Of a stretch of 64,000 nt of DNA, positions 29,300-39,683 are shown in pieces. The position numbers were made by a program, and so were the translations under genes. The DNA is from DASQPR01 sp963797675. Lineage in GTDB: Bacteria > Actinomycetota > Actinomycetes > Mycobacteriales > Micromonosporaceae. The stretch lies in contig CAWCQQ010000018.1 in NCBI GenBank assembly GCA_963797675.1, positions 186,001 to 250,000 of the forward strand, written 5' to 3'. The notes under the pieces are model-generated. The model saw only the letters and a list, made by a program, of their open reading frames with translations, had not been told where the DNA came from and did no database searches. Position 1 is the stretch's first letter. Every line of letters starts with the position of its first letter.

Positions 29300-30628
29300 C
29301 AGGCGCGTCCCTCGTCACGTCCGGCGACGAGGCGGCGGGTCAGGTCGGCGAATCCCTCTTCGTCGCCGTCGGCGAGCAGTCGGGCCTGGCGGGCCCAGGT
29401 GACGATGCTCGGCGCGAACTTCAGGCCGGATCCGGAGATCGCGTTGCGCAGCCGGGTATCGGAGCTGTCGGCGAGCGCCCGATAGGTCCGGATGCCGGCG
29501 GCCTGCAGCGCGGCGGCCATCTTCGGGCCGATGCCCTCGATCCGCTTCGAGGTCGTCGTCGGCGCGGCGGCCGGCGATCAGCCGGGCGGTCAGCACCGCG
29601 AACGCGTCCTCGTCGCCGTCGGCGAGCAGCCGTGCCTGCTCGGCCCAGGTCGACGAGGCTCGGCGCGAACGAGATGCCGGCATCCTTGATCGCCTTCGTG
29701 AGCGTCTCCTCGTCGGCGTCGGCGAGCTGCCGGAACGTACGGATGCCGGCGGCGACCAGCGCGGCGGCGATCTTCGGGCCGATGCCCTCGATCCGGGCGA
29801 GATCGTCCGGCGGCGGGCGGCGGCACGTCGTCGCCCTTCGCGGTCTTCGAGACGTCCCGCCCGGCGATCAGCCGGTCGGTCAGTGCCAGGAATGCCGCCT
29901 CGTCGCCGTCGGCGAGCAGCTGTGCCTGCTCGGCCCAGGTCACGAGGCTCGGCGCGAAGCGGATGCCGGCGGCGTGGATCGCGGTCGTGAGCGTCGTCGG
30001 TCCGCGGCGCGAGCTGCCGGTACGTCCGGATGCCGGCGGCGACCAGCGCGGCGGCGATCTTCGGGCCGATGCCCTCGATCCGGACCAGATCGTCGCCGCC
30101 GGGTCTGCGACGCATCGGCTGACCGCGGTCTCGACCGTGACCGACCGGCCGGCGAGTCGTCGTGCCTTCGGCGTCAGAGGTCGATTGCATCGAGTTCGGC
30201 CATCATCGCCGATCGTCGCGTCGTCGTCGAGTTCGCTCGCGTCGACGTCGATACCGCATCGTCGTCAAGTTCGCGAACTCATCGGTCGTCGAAGTCGTCC
30301 GTCATCGAGCCGGTGTCGCACGTCTCTATCCAGGCCGCCGGAATGGCTGCCGGATGACGTGTCCAAGCGGCCGCGTCGGGGACCTCGGCGCGTGGTGACG
30401 GAATGTGCACCGATGCCGGACGGTCGGCGGGGGCGGCGTCGCCTCGGCCGCGTCGCCTGCTTCGCCGCGCCGTGGTTCGCCTCGCACGCCTCGGCGGCCG
30501 CGCGCAGCGCCACGGACCTCGATCAGAAGTGCACGAACGCGGCGGCCCCAGATAATCCAGCCGACGAGCAGACCCAACAGGAAGGCGAGCACAATCATCA
30601 CGGCCGATTGGCCGATGAACCACGCCAC
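29299..30628 (-). CDS. Membrane-anchored protein with three tandem helix-hairpin-helix (DUF4332-like) repeats, frameshifted
   Basis: The GTG at 30628 has GGAGG just upstream and gives AWFIGQSAVMIVLAFLLGLL then VGWIIWGRR, a single N-terminal anchor. A charged linker follows (about 30190-30540; frames uncertain, with acidic pieces such as ASELDDDATIGDD). Three repeats of ~80-90 residues come next, each starting with an HhH pattern RIEGIGPKIAAALVAAGIRT (repeat 1), the same in repeat 2, and RIEGIGPKMAAALQAAGIRT (repeat 3), and each ending FAPSLVTWAEQAQLLADGDE or close to it plus LTDRLIAGRD. At least six shifts are needed. Treating anchor and repeats as one gene is my inference; the repeats could instead start at ATG 30190. 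HhH motifs usually bind DNA backbone. Confidence 0.6.
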
Positions 30629-31009
30629 GTGTACCTCCGAATAGCGTTGCGCGAATGCGCCGTGAAATCCCCGGCAGCGTGTCACATTAGAGCGCGTTGC
30701 CGCAGTCGCCTAATCGGTTAGTACAACGGGATTTCGCCGCGCGGATATTGCCGTGCGCCGTTCCGGCGTTATTCGTGAATTCGCCTCGGATCCTTCCGTG
30801 GTCGGCCTCCGCTGATTCGATAAATGCGCAGCTCAAGCCGTATTCGAGGTGATCCGACGAGCGCGTGCGGAGCAGGCCATTGCACGCGACGCCGTGTGGC
30901 GTACGACACTAATGCGTCGTACACGGGGTCCGTTATAAGTAGGGCTATAGATGTCCATTGGCAATAAATACCTTAAGTCCGAAATCGTAATTTTGCTGGC
31001 GTACTTCTC
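30629..31009. other. Intergenic region with AT-rich patch and a hairpin
   Basis: No gene supported. It contains a 7-bp inverted repeat (GTACGAC at 30901-30907 with GTCGTAC at 30916-30922) followed by an AT-rich stretch (about 30930-31000), a likely promoter zone for the divergent genes. Confidence 0.4.
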
Positions 31010-31555
31010 GTGACCATGGTCGCGGGCCACCAGGCGCACGGCGGCGACCGAGGCCGCCGCCACGATCCACTCGTCCTGTACGCATCACCAGCGACCGAAT
31101 CCGGCGTCCGCGCCGGCCGTTTCTACCTGGCATTTCCGCTCCAGGCTCCGGGCGTCACGCTGACCTGGACGACACCGACGATCGCGCCGCTGACCGGGCT
31201 GACCGGGCTCGACGTCTATGTCGTGCCGCCGGTACGCCCGCGGCCGAGCCGGACACCGCGCTGGCGAAGCGGCGATCTGGGCACCATCCCGGCAGCGGCG
31301 CCGACGTTGATCGTGATCACCGGCACATGCACCGCTCCGCCACCGCCGCGGCAGGTCGTACGCGTCACGATCCAGGCGCGTTTCGGTGCGACGATCGCCG
31401 CCGTCCCGATCGTCGGCGCGCCGATCGGCGGCGCGGATCTGGCCGCCGCATGCCTGCCCGGCGTTCGGCGGGCAGCCTCCGGCGAAGGCATAATCGACAC
31501 GCGCCACGAGCAGGCAAGAGTCCCAGCTCAACGACGAGTGGAGTGCACCCGATGA
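31010..31555 (+). CDS. Hypothetical protein upstream of the GcvT-type dehydrogenase
   Basis: A 181-residue open frame from GTG 31010. The middle part looks protein-like (RFYLAFPLQAPGVTLTWTTP, GLDVYVVPPVRP, VRVTIQARFGATIAAVPIVG), beta-rich with many Pro/Thr. The first ~25 and last ~40 residues look less natural and may be out of frame. Its TGA overlaps the next ATG as ATGA, which favours a real coupled gene. No family is recognised and no ribosome-binding site is clear. Confidence 0.4.
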   Translation: MTMVAGHQAHGGDRGRRHDPLVLYASPATESGVRAGRFYLAFPLQAPGVTLTWTTPTIAPLTGLTGLDVYVVPPVRPRPSRTPRWRSGDLGTIPAAAPTLIVITGTCTAPPPPRQVVRVTIQARFGATIAAVPIVGAPIGGADLAAACLPGVRRAASGEGIIDTRHEQARVPAQRRVECTR

Positions 31556-34043
31556 CGATCACCAGCGAGCCGACACCGCCGGCCGGGTTCCCGAGCCGTG
31601 CCCGCGTCGTCGTGATCGGCGGCGGCGTGATCGGCACGTCGGTCGCGTACCACCTGGGTCATCTCGGGTGTCGGACGTCGTGCTGCTGGAGCGCGATCAG
31701 CTCACCTCCGGTACGACCTGGCACGCCGCCGGCCTCATGGTCACGTTCGGGTCGACCTCCGAGACGTCGACCGAGATGCGCAAGTACACCCGCGACCTGT
31801 ACGCCCGGCTGGAGGCCGAGACCGGCCTCGCGACCGGGCTCAAGCAGTGCGGCTTCGTCCAGGTCACCACCGATCCGGACCGGCTCGAGGAGTACCGTCG
31901 GGTCTCCGCGTTCAACCGCTACTGCGGCGTGGACGTGCACGAGGTCTCGCCCGGACGAGGTCGCGAAGATGTGGCCGCTGGCCCGGGTCGACGACGTCCT
32001 CGGCGGGTTCTACGTCGCCGAGGACGGCCGGGCCAACCCGGTCGACGTGACGATGTCGCTGGCCAAGGGCGCCCGCCATGCAGGGCGTGAAGATCTTCGA
32101 AGGCGTACCCGCAACGGGTTTGATCGTGAAGAACCGGGCGGTCGCCGGCGTGCGGACCGCATACGGTGACATCGAGGCGGACGTGGTCGTCAACTGCGCC
32201 GGCATGTGGGCCCGGCAGATCGGCGAGGCGGCCGGCGTGAACATCCCGCTGCAGGCGGCCGAGCACTACTACCTGATCACCGAGCCGTTCGAGGGCATGC
32301 ACGGCGACCTGCCGGTGCTGGAGGACCCGTCCAGCTACGGCTACTTCCGCGAGGAGGGCGCCGGCCTGATGATCGGCCTGTTCGAGGCGGTCTGCGCACC
32401 CTGGCACGTGGACGGCATCCCGTCGAACTTCTCGTTCGGCGAGCTGCCGCCGGACTGGGACCGGATGGGTCCCTACCTGGAGAAGGCGATGGCCCGCATC
32501 CCGATCTCGTCCGAGGTCGGCGTGAAGAAGTTCTTCTGCGGTCCGGAGAGCTTCACGCCCGACCTGCTGCCGGTCGTCGGCGAGGCGCCCGAGGTGCAGA
32601 ACTACTTCGTCGCGGCCGGCCTGAACTCGATCGGCATCCTGACCGGCGGCGGCATCGGCCGGGCGATGGCGCACTGGATCGTCGACGGGACGCCGGACAT
32701 CGACATCACCGGCATCAACATCGACCGGCTGCACCGATACCAGTCCAATCCGGACTATCGCGCGACGCCGGACGGTCGAGTCGCTCGGCATGGTCTACGC
32801 CTGCCACTACCCGGGCAAGTCGATGCAGACCGCCCGCAACGCGAAGCTCTCGCCGCTGCACGAGCGGCTGACCGAGCAGCGTGCGTACTTCAAGGACGTC
32901 TCCGGCTGGGAGGGCCCGGACTGGTACGCGCCCGCGGCGTCGAGCCGGTCGTCGGCAAGCTCAGCTGGGGCCGCCAGGACTGGTTCGGCTACTGGGCGGC
33001 CGAGCACCGCGCCGCCCGCGAGGGCGTGATCCTGATGGACATGTCGTTCATGTCGAAGTTCCTGGTCCAGGGCCGGGACGCGGGCGCGCAGCTCGACTAC
33101 CTGTCGGCGGCGCGGTCAACGGCGACACCGGCCGGATCACGTACACGCAGTGGCTCAACGAGACCGGCAAGCTCGAGGCCGACCTGACCGTCACGAAGCT
33201 CGCCGACGACCGGTTCTGGGTGGTCGCGTCGGACACCGCGCACCGGCACGTCGAGACCCGGATGCGCCGCCAGTTCGAGGCGTCCGGCGCGCACGCGTTC
33301 GTCGACCGACGTGACCGGCGGCTACGCCCAGATCAACATCCAGGGTCCGCGCTCGCGCGAACTGATGTCGCTGGTCACCGACGAGGACATGTCGAACGAT
33401 GCGTTCGCGTTCCGGGACGCCAAGGAGATCGCGATCGGGTTCGCGCGCGCGCTCTGCATCCGGATCACGTACCTCGGCGAACTCGGCTACGAGCTCTACA
33501 TCCCGGCCGAGCAGGCGGTCGCACGTCTACGAGCGCCTGGTCGAGGCGGGCGCGCGGGTCGGCCTCGTGCACGCCGGGCTGAAGGCGCTGGCCAGCCTCC
33601 GGATGGAGAAGGGCTACCGCGACTACGGCCACGACATCGACAACACCGACACCGTGCTCGAGGCCGGGCTCGGGCTTCGCGGTCGCGCTGGGACAAGCCG
33701 GGCGGGTTCATCGGCCGGGACGCGGCGCTCGCGCAGAAGGCGCTGGGCGTGCCGACGAAGCGCCTGGTGCAGGTGCTCGTCCACGACCCGGAGCCGATGA
33801 TGTTCCACGCCGAGCCGGTCCGCCGCGACGGCGTCATGGTCGGCTACATCCGGGCCGCGTCCTACGGCCACACGCTGGGCGGCGCGGTCGGCCTCGCGAT
33901 GATCGAGACGCGGCGGCGAGCCGCTCAACCAGGCCTGGATCGACGCTGGCGAGTGGACGGTCGAGATCGCCGACGGCACCTACCCGGCCACGGTGTCGCT
34001 CCGCCCGCTCTTCGACCCCACGAACGAGAAGATCAAGATCTGA
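31552..34043 (+). CDS. FAD-dependent oxidoreductase with C-terminal GcvT domain (dimethylglycine/sarcosine dehydrogenase-like), frameshifted
   Basis: About 825 residues. The N-terminal DAO/FAD domain begins with ARVVVIGGGVIGTSVAYHLG and continues with LTSGTTWHAAGLMVTFGST, a common flavin-linkage region of dimethylglycine dehydrogenases, then VVNCAGMWARQIGEAAGVNI and LQAAEHYYLITEPFE. The C-terminal aminomethyltransferase (GcvT) part shows YAQINIQGPRSRELMS, FRDAKEIAIGFA, TYLGELGYELYIPAEQA and PGGFIGRDAALAQKA. Roughly ten single-base shifts occur, for example near 31667, 31953, 32080, 32778, 32937, 33112, 33308, 33520, 33677 and 33912. It demethylates an N-methylated amino acid and probably transfers the carbon to tetrahydrofolate; the exact substrate is open. 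Confidence 0.87.
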
Positions 34044-34198
34044 CAGGGTACGCGAGCCCGGGGTTGGTACGGCGTGCTACCGCTCTGCAACGTTTGTGAG
34101 CGCAGAGCGGCAGGCGACGGTAATATGAACGCGATCAGCCGACCGTGGCCTGTCCGGCCGGGATGTCGCGCGATGCCGCCCGATCGGGATGTCCGGCG

Positions 34199-36231
34199 TC
34201 ATCGGATGCCGGCCCGAGCCGCGCCGACCGACGCGTCGGCCAGCGAGGCGAGTTCGGCACCGTCGAGCGAGACCGCCGGGATCCGGGTGTCCAGGAACTC
34301 CATCGTCACGGTGTGATCGGCGTCCGACGGTCAGCGGCCAGCGACCCCGGTTCAGCCGGCATTGCGCGGCCGGGTCTCCGGACGTTGCGTCGCCGCGATC
34401 GCGAGCTGGCCCCGGCCGCGGCCCTCGAGGTACGCGTCGACGCGCTCGAGCCGTTCCAGATCGTCCGGCGCCCGGACCGGCGAGCAGCAGCGCGTACGGC
34501 GACAGTCGTCGAGCCTCGGCCGGCGTGGCATTGACGCGTCCGCTGAGCACGTTGTTGACGCCGAGCCCGGCCAGCCGTTCGTGCGCCTCGTTGATCCACC
34601 GGCCGGCGTCGTCCAGCGCGTCCGCGATCGAGTCGCTCGCCCGTACCCGTCCGCGGCCGAGCGCGGTCAGCCGGCGCGTGTCGTCGTCGTCGAATCCGGC
34701 GATGCCGATCGTGACGTCGTCGCTCCAGATGCCGTGGGTCAGTTCCGCGCCGACGTGGCGCAGCAGGTCGGCCGCGCCGGCGTGGTCGCCGCCGATCGTG
34801 ACGACGCCGAGCCGTTCGAGATCGAGCAGCACCCGCCGGTCGTCGCCGCCGCCGACGGTGACGAGCGCGGGCAGCGGCGGCGTCGTACCGGCGAAGTAGG
34901 TGTTCGTCGGCACGTGCGCCGGAAGCGTCCACATCAGTGCCGTGCGGCGATCCACGGTGCCGGTGGCTCTTCGCACGGCTCGGTCAGCATCAGATGCACG
35001 TTGCCGTCGGCGATCCACGATCCCATGATGTCCGGCATCACCCGGCCGTCCCGGTCGCCGAGCAGGCTCGCCAGGTCGCGCAGCGCCAGGTCGAGACGGT
35101 TCAGCTCGATCGATTCATGCGTGTCGCGGTCGAGGGCGGTCTCCGGATCCGCTCCGGACAGGCCGGTGCCGTAGACCCGCCCGACCGTGTCCCGGGCCGA
35201 TGCGCGGCGACGCCGCCGCCACAGCAGCAGGTGCGCGCCGAGGATGCCGGTGGTCAGCCCGAGCGCGCTCATCACGAGCAGCGGCGATGCGCCGGTGGCC
35301 GGTGTCGTCCGCGGCCTCGGTCGGTGTCAACGAGCGCGGCTGACCGAATGTGACGAGACGGGGTCGGGTTGGTCGTACCGTCCACGCTGGCGACGCCGAC
35401 CGCCTTGGTCGAGCCGCCGATCGTCGTCACGGTCGGGGTGCCGTCGCTCGCGGGCGGGGCCGGGTCGAGTAGGACCGGCGTGCCGATCGTGACCGAGACG
35501 CGCGTGCCGGCGGTGGCGCCGAGGCGGTCAGTGTCGAGGACAGGACCGCCGGTCGCGTGGGCCTGCGTACCGCGGTCGCGAGCGTCCGAGGGCAGGTGCA
35601 GCGTCCAACCCGGCTGGATGTTGTCCGGGCTGTTCGCGATCAAATCGTGGTTCGCTGCGACCAGCCGGTGGTACGCGTCGAAGCTGCCGAGGAATCGCTG
35701 CGCGATGCCGCCCAACGTGTCGCCGTGCTGGACGTGATAGACCAGCGTGCTCGAGATACCGGACGGACCGTCCAAGGCCACCGGGTTGCCGATTACGACG
35801 ACCGCGGCCGGTGGTGCCGGCGCATCCGCCGCGAATGCGGTCGCCCCGATCCCGCCACTGCCCACCATGATCGCAACGGCGGCGAACAGGCCCGCCGCCG
35901 CTTTGCGCGGGATGGCGAATCCGGGGATCCGGAGCGCCGGCCGGGACTGCAGGCGCCCGACGATCTCGAGCAGCACCGACAGCGCGAACGCGGCCCAGGC
36001 GACCCATGCGACCAGCAGCGCGAAGCCGAGGAACAGGTGCCCGCTGGTGTCCGTACTGGTGAGATTGTGGGCCATCGCCGACAGCGACGCGATGTGGTCC
36101 GGGATCGGGTCGCCGCCCGCGGACAGCATTATCGCGGGTACGCCGACAAGCAACCCGACCAGCGTGACGAGGGCCGCGATACCGCGCCGAAGACGGCTCC
36201 CTCGGGTGGATGCCAGCAGTTGGTCGGACAT
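34199..36231 (-). CDS. LysM-domain membrane protein of the Tad locus, frameshifted
   Basis: The ATG at 36231 opens two N-terminal spans (IAALVTLVGLLVGVPAIML and FLGFALLVAWVAWAAFALSV), a third near AAGLFAAVAIMVGSGG, then a LysM domain (VYHVQHGDTLGGIAQRFLGS to IQPGWTLHLP). After a shift near 35275 another span (LGLTTGILGAHLLLWRRRR) precedes a cytoplasmic region with ESIELNRLDLALRDLASLLG. The next segment resembles a bacterial-transcriptional-activator/secretion accessory module (PALVTVGGGDDRRVLLDLER). Further shifts lie near 34925, 34472 and 34330; the tail VTMEFLDTRIPAVSLDGAEL ends at 34199. About 670 residues. It follows the TadG-like gene on the same strand and may anchor the pilus machine to the wall. 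Confidence 0.7.
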
Positions 36232-36246
36232 GTCGTTCTCCGTCTC

Positions 36247-36708
36247 TTATGCAAGTACTAGTGCGGCTGTGCCAGAACCACTGGCCGGAAGATCATTGAT
36301 GCCCATAAATCCGAGAATTGCGGTGTGGTACTGCAGCTTGACCGTGACGGCAATGTGCACGGTGTCGGGAAACGTCACGGTGTAGCCGGCCAGCGTCAAC
36401 CCGGCCGCGGCCGCGGCCTGATCGAGGTACGCCTTCACCGCGGCCCGGGCGTTGGTCTGGTTGAGCACGGTCGGATTGCCGGCGATCGCGTCCGATACGT
36501 TGATCTGCTGGCCACCGGCTCGGGCCGCCTCGGCGGCGATGTCATTCGCACGCTGCGACGCGCGGATCTGGCCGCCGCCGTCGACGGACAGACCGAGGAT
36601 CATCAGTACCGCCGTCATCCCGACCGCGAACAAAATACTGACGCCGCCGTGATCGTGGCGCAGGCGCCGCAGACGTCGCAGGCGCCGCTGACGGAACGCG
36701 CTGGTCAT
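36247..36708 (-). CDS. TadG-like pseudopilin/pilus assembly protein
   Basis: A 153-residue protein. The basic head MTSAFRQRRLRRLRRLRHDH precedes the class III pilin-like hydrophobic segment VSILFAVGMTAVLMILGLSV, then DGGGQIRASQRANDIAAEAA, diagnostic of the TadE/TadG group. Its ATG overlaps the upstream TadE-like stop (ATGA). TadG-like proteins are minor components of the Tad/Flp pilus. The gene is intact. Confidence 0.82.
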   Translation of the reverse strand: MTSAFRQRRLRRLRRLRHDHGGVSILFAVGMTAVLMILGLSVDGGGQIRASQRANDIAAEAARAGGQQINVSDAIAGNPTVLNQTNARAAVKAYLDQAAAAAGLTLAGYTVTFPDTVHIAVTVKLQYHTAILGFMGINDLPASGSGTAALVLA

Positions 36709-37148
36709 GTGCGCCCCCGGTACAGGTCGATCGGGCTGGTGAAGACGGATGTCAGGACGCGCTGGCCGGGCAGGCCGAGGATGGTCAGGTCGGCCAGCGA
36801 GATCGTGCAGGCGACGCTGATCGTGATCGAAGTAGGCTGGCCGACCGGGACCGTGAACGGGTTGGCCGTGCCGACCGGCGCGACCGTCACCGCGATGCAG
36901 GTGGTCGACGATGCACCGAGCGTCGTGATCGCAGCATCGCGGGCCGCCGCCGTGGCATCGGTCAGGTTGCGCGTCAATGACGCGGCCCGGGCGGCGTCGT
37001 GCGCGGCGAGGTCGACGGCGGTCTGCGCCACGGTCTGGCGGCCCAGCAGCGTGGCGAGCAGCGCCAACGACAGGAACGCGGGCAGCAGGATGGCCAGCTC
37101 GAGCGAGATCGAGCCGGCGTCGTAGGAGCGCTTGCGGCGACGACTCAC
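36705..37148 (-). CDS. TadE-like pseudopilin (second)
   Basis: About 147 residues from the GTG at 37148, which overlaps the previous stop as GTGA; extensions upstream in this frame are rejected. The N-terminus SRRRKRSYDAGSISLELAIL, followed by LPAFLSLALLATLLGRQTVA, is the TadE pattern (Glu five residues into the hydrophobic segment), then ALDLAAHDAARAAS-like helix and an extracytoplasmic domain ending TSPIDLYRGRT. Probably a minor pseudopilin processed by the prepilin peptidase at 47375-48114. Confidence 0.82.
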   Translation of the reverse strand: MSRRRKRSYDAGSISLELAILLPAFLSLALLATLLGRQTVAQTAVDLAAHDAARAASLTRNLTDATAAARDAAITTLGASSTTCIAVTVAPVGTANPFTVPVGQPTSITISVACTISLADLTILGLPGQRVLTSVFTSPIDLYRGRT

Positions 37149-37618
37149 GGGGCCGCCGGATGCGTGATGCGCTCGATCGTGCCGTGTGCGGACTGGGTGA
37201 CGGTGATGGTCCAGCCCGGTACGAGCGACAGCGCGGTACCGGTGACCGTGATCGTGACGCCGGTCGATGCCGCGGTGCACGGCGTCGTCGTACTGGATGA
37301 TCCCGGCGCCGGGCAGCTCACGGTGGACGTCTCGCCGGTCAGCCAACCGTCGCCGTGCGCCACGAACTGATTCGCGATCGCCGTACCGGTGCCGGCGTGT
37401 GCCAGGTAGGCACGCTGCGCCGTGACGCCCTGCTGCGCCGCGCCGAGCGCCTCCGAGCGGGCCAGGAAGTAGAGCGACACCTGGATCGACGCCAGCAGCG
37501 CAAACGTGATGACCGGCAGCAGGATCGCCAGCTCGATCGGGTTCGCGCCGCGGTCCGACCGCAGGTACGCCGCCGAACCGCAGGTGCGACCGGTTCGCCG
37601 GCCGTACCTGCGGTGCAT
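37145..37618 (-). CDS. TadE-like pseudopilin (first)
   Basis: About 157 residues. The basic, Cys-containing head ends SDRGANPIELAILLPVITFA, the TadE processing region with Glu after the Gly/Asn boundary, then LLASIQVSLYFLARSEALGA. The extracytoplasmic part has VSCPAPGSSSTTTPCTAAST with two Cys and ends HGTIERITHPAAP. Its TGA overlaps the next gene's GTG. Minor pilus component by family. Confidence 0.82.
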   Translation of the reverse strand: MHRRYGRRTGRTCGSAAYLRSDRGANPIELAILLPVITFALLASIQVSLYFLARSEALGAAQQGVTAQRAYLAHAGTGTAIANQFVAHGDGWLTGETSTVSCPAPGSSSTTTPCTAASTGVTITVTGTALSLVPGWTITVTQSAHGTIERITHPAAP

Positions 37619-37650
37619 CGCCTGATGCGTCGATCGACCATGGGGACTGG

Positions 37651-37860
37651 TTACGGCGTGTAGCTCGGCGGGGTGCTGACCGCGGAGTGGGTGAAGTTGC
37701 TGACGTAGCCGGATGCCCAGGCGACCAGCCCGATCGCGACCACGGCGATGCCGACCCAGATGATGACGGTCGGGACCGGGGAGTCACCGCGGTCGCTCTC
37801 GTCGGTGTGCGTCAGGTCGTGCCAGCGGTTCATCGCAGCGAGGGAAAGGCGGAGCAACAT
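37651..37860 (-). CDS. Small single-span protein, possible Flp-type pilin
   Basis: A 69-residue protein from ATG 37860 (ATG 37833, MNRWHDL, is an alternative). A hydrophilic head with ESDRGDSPVPTVIIWVG leads directly into one span (VGIAVVAIGLVAWASGYVSN) and a short Ser/Thr/Pro tail. Location between TadC and the TadE-like genes, and the G-D-S-P boundary before the hydrophobic segment, suggest a Flp-type pilin or pilin-like subunit, but the Flp consensus EYGLI is absent. No frameshift. Confidence 0.55.
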   Translation of the reverse strand: MLLRLSLAAMNRWHDLTHTDESDRGDSPVPTVIIWVGIAVVAIGLVAWASGYVSNFTHSAVSTPPSYTP

Positions 37861-37904
37861 CGGGGTGGATCTCCTTCCAATAGGGACTTACCTGTTCGGG
37901 TGGG

Positions 37905-38776
37905 TTACCCGAGCCTGGCCATCAACGGGAAGATCATGAAGACGGCCAGGACAATCACCAGCAACGCGGCGGGCATCTCGAGGCGCGCGCTGATCGCCTC
38001 TGCGCGTCCCAAGGCGTCCGTCCGTTGCCGGTCTCGCTGTGATTCGGCCTGTTCGTGCAGCGTGGTCTGTACATGTGCGCCCGAATCGCCGGCCGATCGC
38101 ATGATCGCGGCGAAGTCCTGCAGCTCGGTGACGCCGATCTCCTCGGCGAGCGTGCGCAGCTGGTCCCAGGGGAACGTCATCTGCATCTGTGCCTGCATCA
38201 ACGCGGCGTCGATCCGTTCGAAAACCCAGCCGTGGCAGATCTTCGCGGCCCTCTCCAGCGCCTGCACCGGCCCGGCCGCGGTCAACTCCAGAACCACGAG
38301 ATCGAGGTACGTGCAGAAGGTGCGGGAGAATTCGCGCCGCGCGACCGTCGCCTTGCTGCAGCACGTCGCGATGGGCGAGAAACGCGAACAGTACGGCGCA
38401 GACCGGTCCGAGCAGGGCGGGCAGCACGAAGTGCGGCGCGATGCCCGCCGAGCGACAGCGCGAACACGAGGACGGTCGGCGCGACCAGGCCGGCGATCGC
38501 CGACGTACCGAGCGAGGTCAGGTAGGCGTCCGTGCCCTTGCCGAGGATCGCCAGGTCCTTCGCCGGTACGGTGACGTACCTGGCGAGCCATCCCCAGCTG
38601 CCGAGCGCCGCCTCGAACCGGGCGGCCACCGGTGCCTCGCCACCGGGCTGCAGCCGGGCGAGCGTCGGACCGAGCGACGGCGTCGCCGGAAGGAGTTCGC
38701 GCACGATCAGGAAGACCGCCGATCCGGCGATCGCACCGCCGATCACGGCGACCGGCAACTCCCAGGTCCCGATCAT
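37905..38776 (-). CDS. TadC-like type II secretion F-domain protein, one frameshift
   Basis: Inner-membrane platform protein of the Tad system. The N-terminus MIGTWELPVAVIGGAIAGSA is a span; LTSLGTSAIAGLVAPTVLVF is another. After a shift near 38450, the T2SSF domain is in frame: YLDLVVLELTAAGPVQALER, AAKICHGWVFERIDAALMQA, LQDFAAIMRSAGDSGAHVQT, and the last spans PAALLVIVLAVFMIFPLMAR. ATG 38776 overlaps the TadB stop as ATGA. Length ~290 residues is typical for TadC. Confidence 0.85.
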
Positions 38777-39683
38777 CCGGACACCTCCACCGACTCCGTC
38801 GGTGCGGCCGTAGAGTTCAGGAACCGCATCGTGCGCTCAGGCTGGCTCATCGACCGGACCCAGAGCAGGATCGCGACGAACGCCGTCCCGAGGAGTGCCA
38901 TCACGAGCTGGCCGAGCGGCGTCCCGTACGGCTTCATGTAGTCCGGCCGGATCGCGCCGTACGCGAGCGTCAAGACCGTCGCGATGGTCAGGAACTTGAC
39001 CGCGAAGCGGGACTGGGTCCGCTTCGCATCGACTTCGCGTCGTGTCGCGACCTCGGCGCTCGCCGCCTGGGCGATCGACGTCAGCACCTCGCCGAGCCGG
39101 TCACCCCGGTCGCTCAGGTGCATGGTCAGCGCGGCGACGACCTGGTCGCAGACGGCATCGGCGATGTCGTCGGCGAACAGCAGCAGAGCGCGCCGTGGAT
39201 CGAGACCGGCCTGCAGGCGTACGGCCAGGTCGCGTACTTCTTCGGCGATGTCGGCCGGAGCGGTGCCGGCGCTCGCGACGATCGCCTGCTGCAGTCCCAT
39301 GCCGATGACCGAGACGTCTTTGAACCGGCGCGCCCATTCGCCGACCGCTTCGATCCGGGTGATCGCGGCGTGCTCGGCTTTGCCGACGTTGAAGATCCAC
39401 GGCGCCCCCGGTACGGCCAGCGCGACCAGGAGTGCCGATGATCGGCAGGCCGGTGAACAGCCACGCGAGCAGCCCGGCGACGACGGCCGGCGATCAGCGT
39501 CGCGCGGTGCGTCCGGCGGGCCTTGGCACTGCGGCCGGAGCCGTTCCAGAGCCCGCGGAGCCTGCGGTCCAGCGTGGACGGCGGTCCGACCGGCTTGCGG
39601 GTGCCGACGAGGCCGACCACCATCGCGGCGGCGGCGCCGAGCCACAGCACGACGCCGGCGAGCGCGAGAAGATTGAGGTTCAT
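38773..39683 (-). CDS. TadB-like type II secretion F-domain protein, frameshifted
   Basis: The ATG at 39683 overlaps the TadA stop by one base. N-terminal span: MNLNLLALAGVVLWLGAAAA. Two shifts around 39485 and 39435 damage the second span; afterwards VALAVPGAPWIFNVGKAEHA leads into the T2SSF domain, with ITRIEAVGEWARRFKDVSVI, LQQAIVASAGTAPADIAEEV, and LTMHLSDRGDRLGEVLTSIA. C-terminal spans are FLTIATVLTLAYGAI and LVMALLGTAFVAILLWVRSM. About 300 residues. It pairs with TadC to form the membrane platform. Confidence 0.85.
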
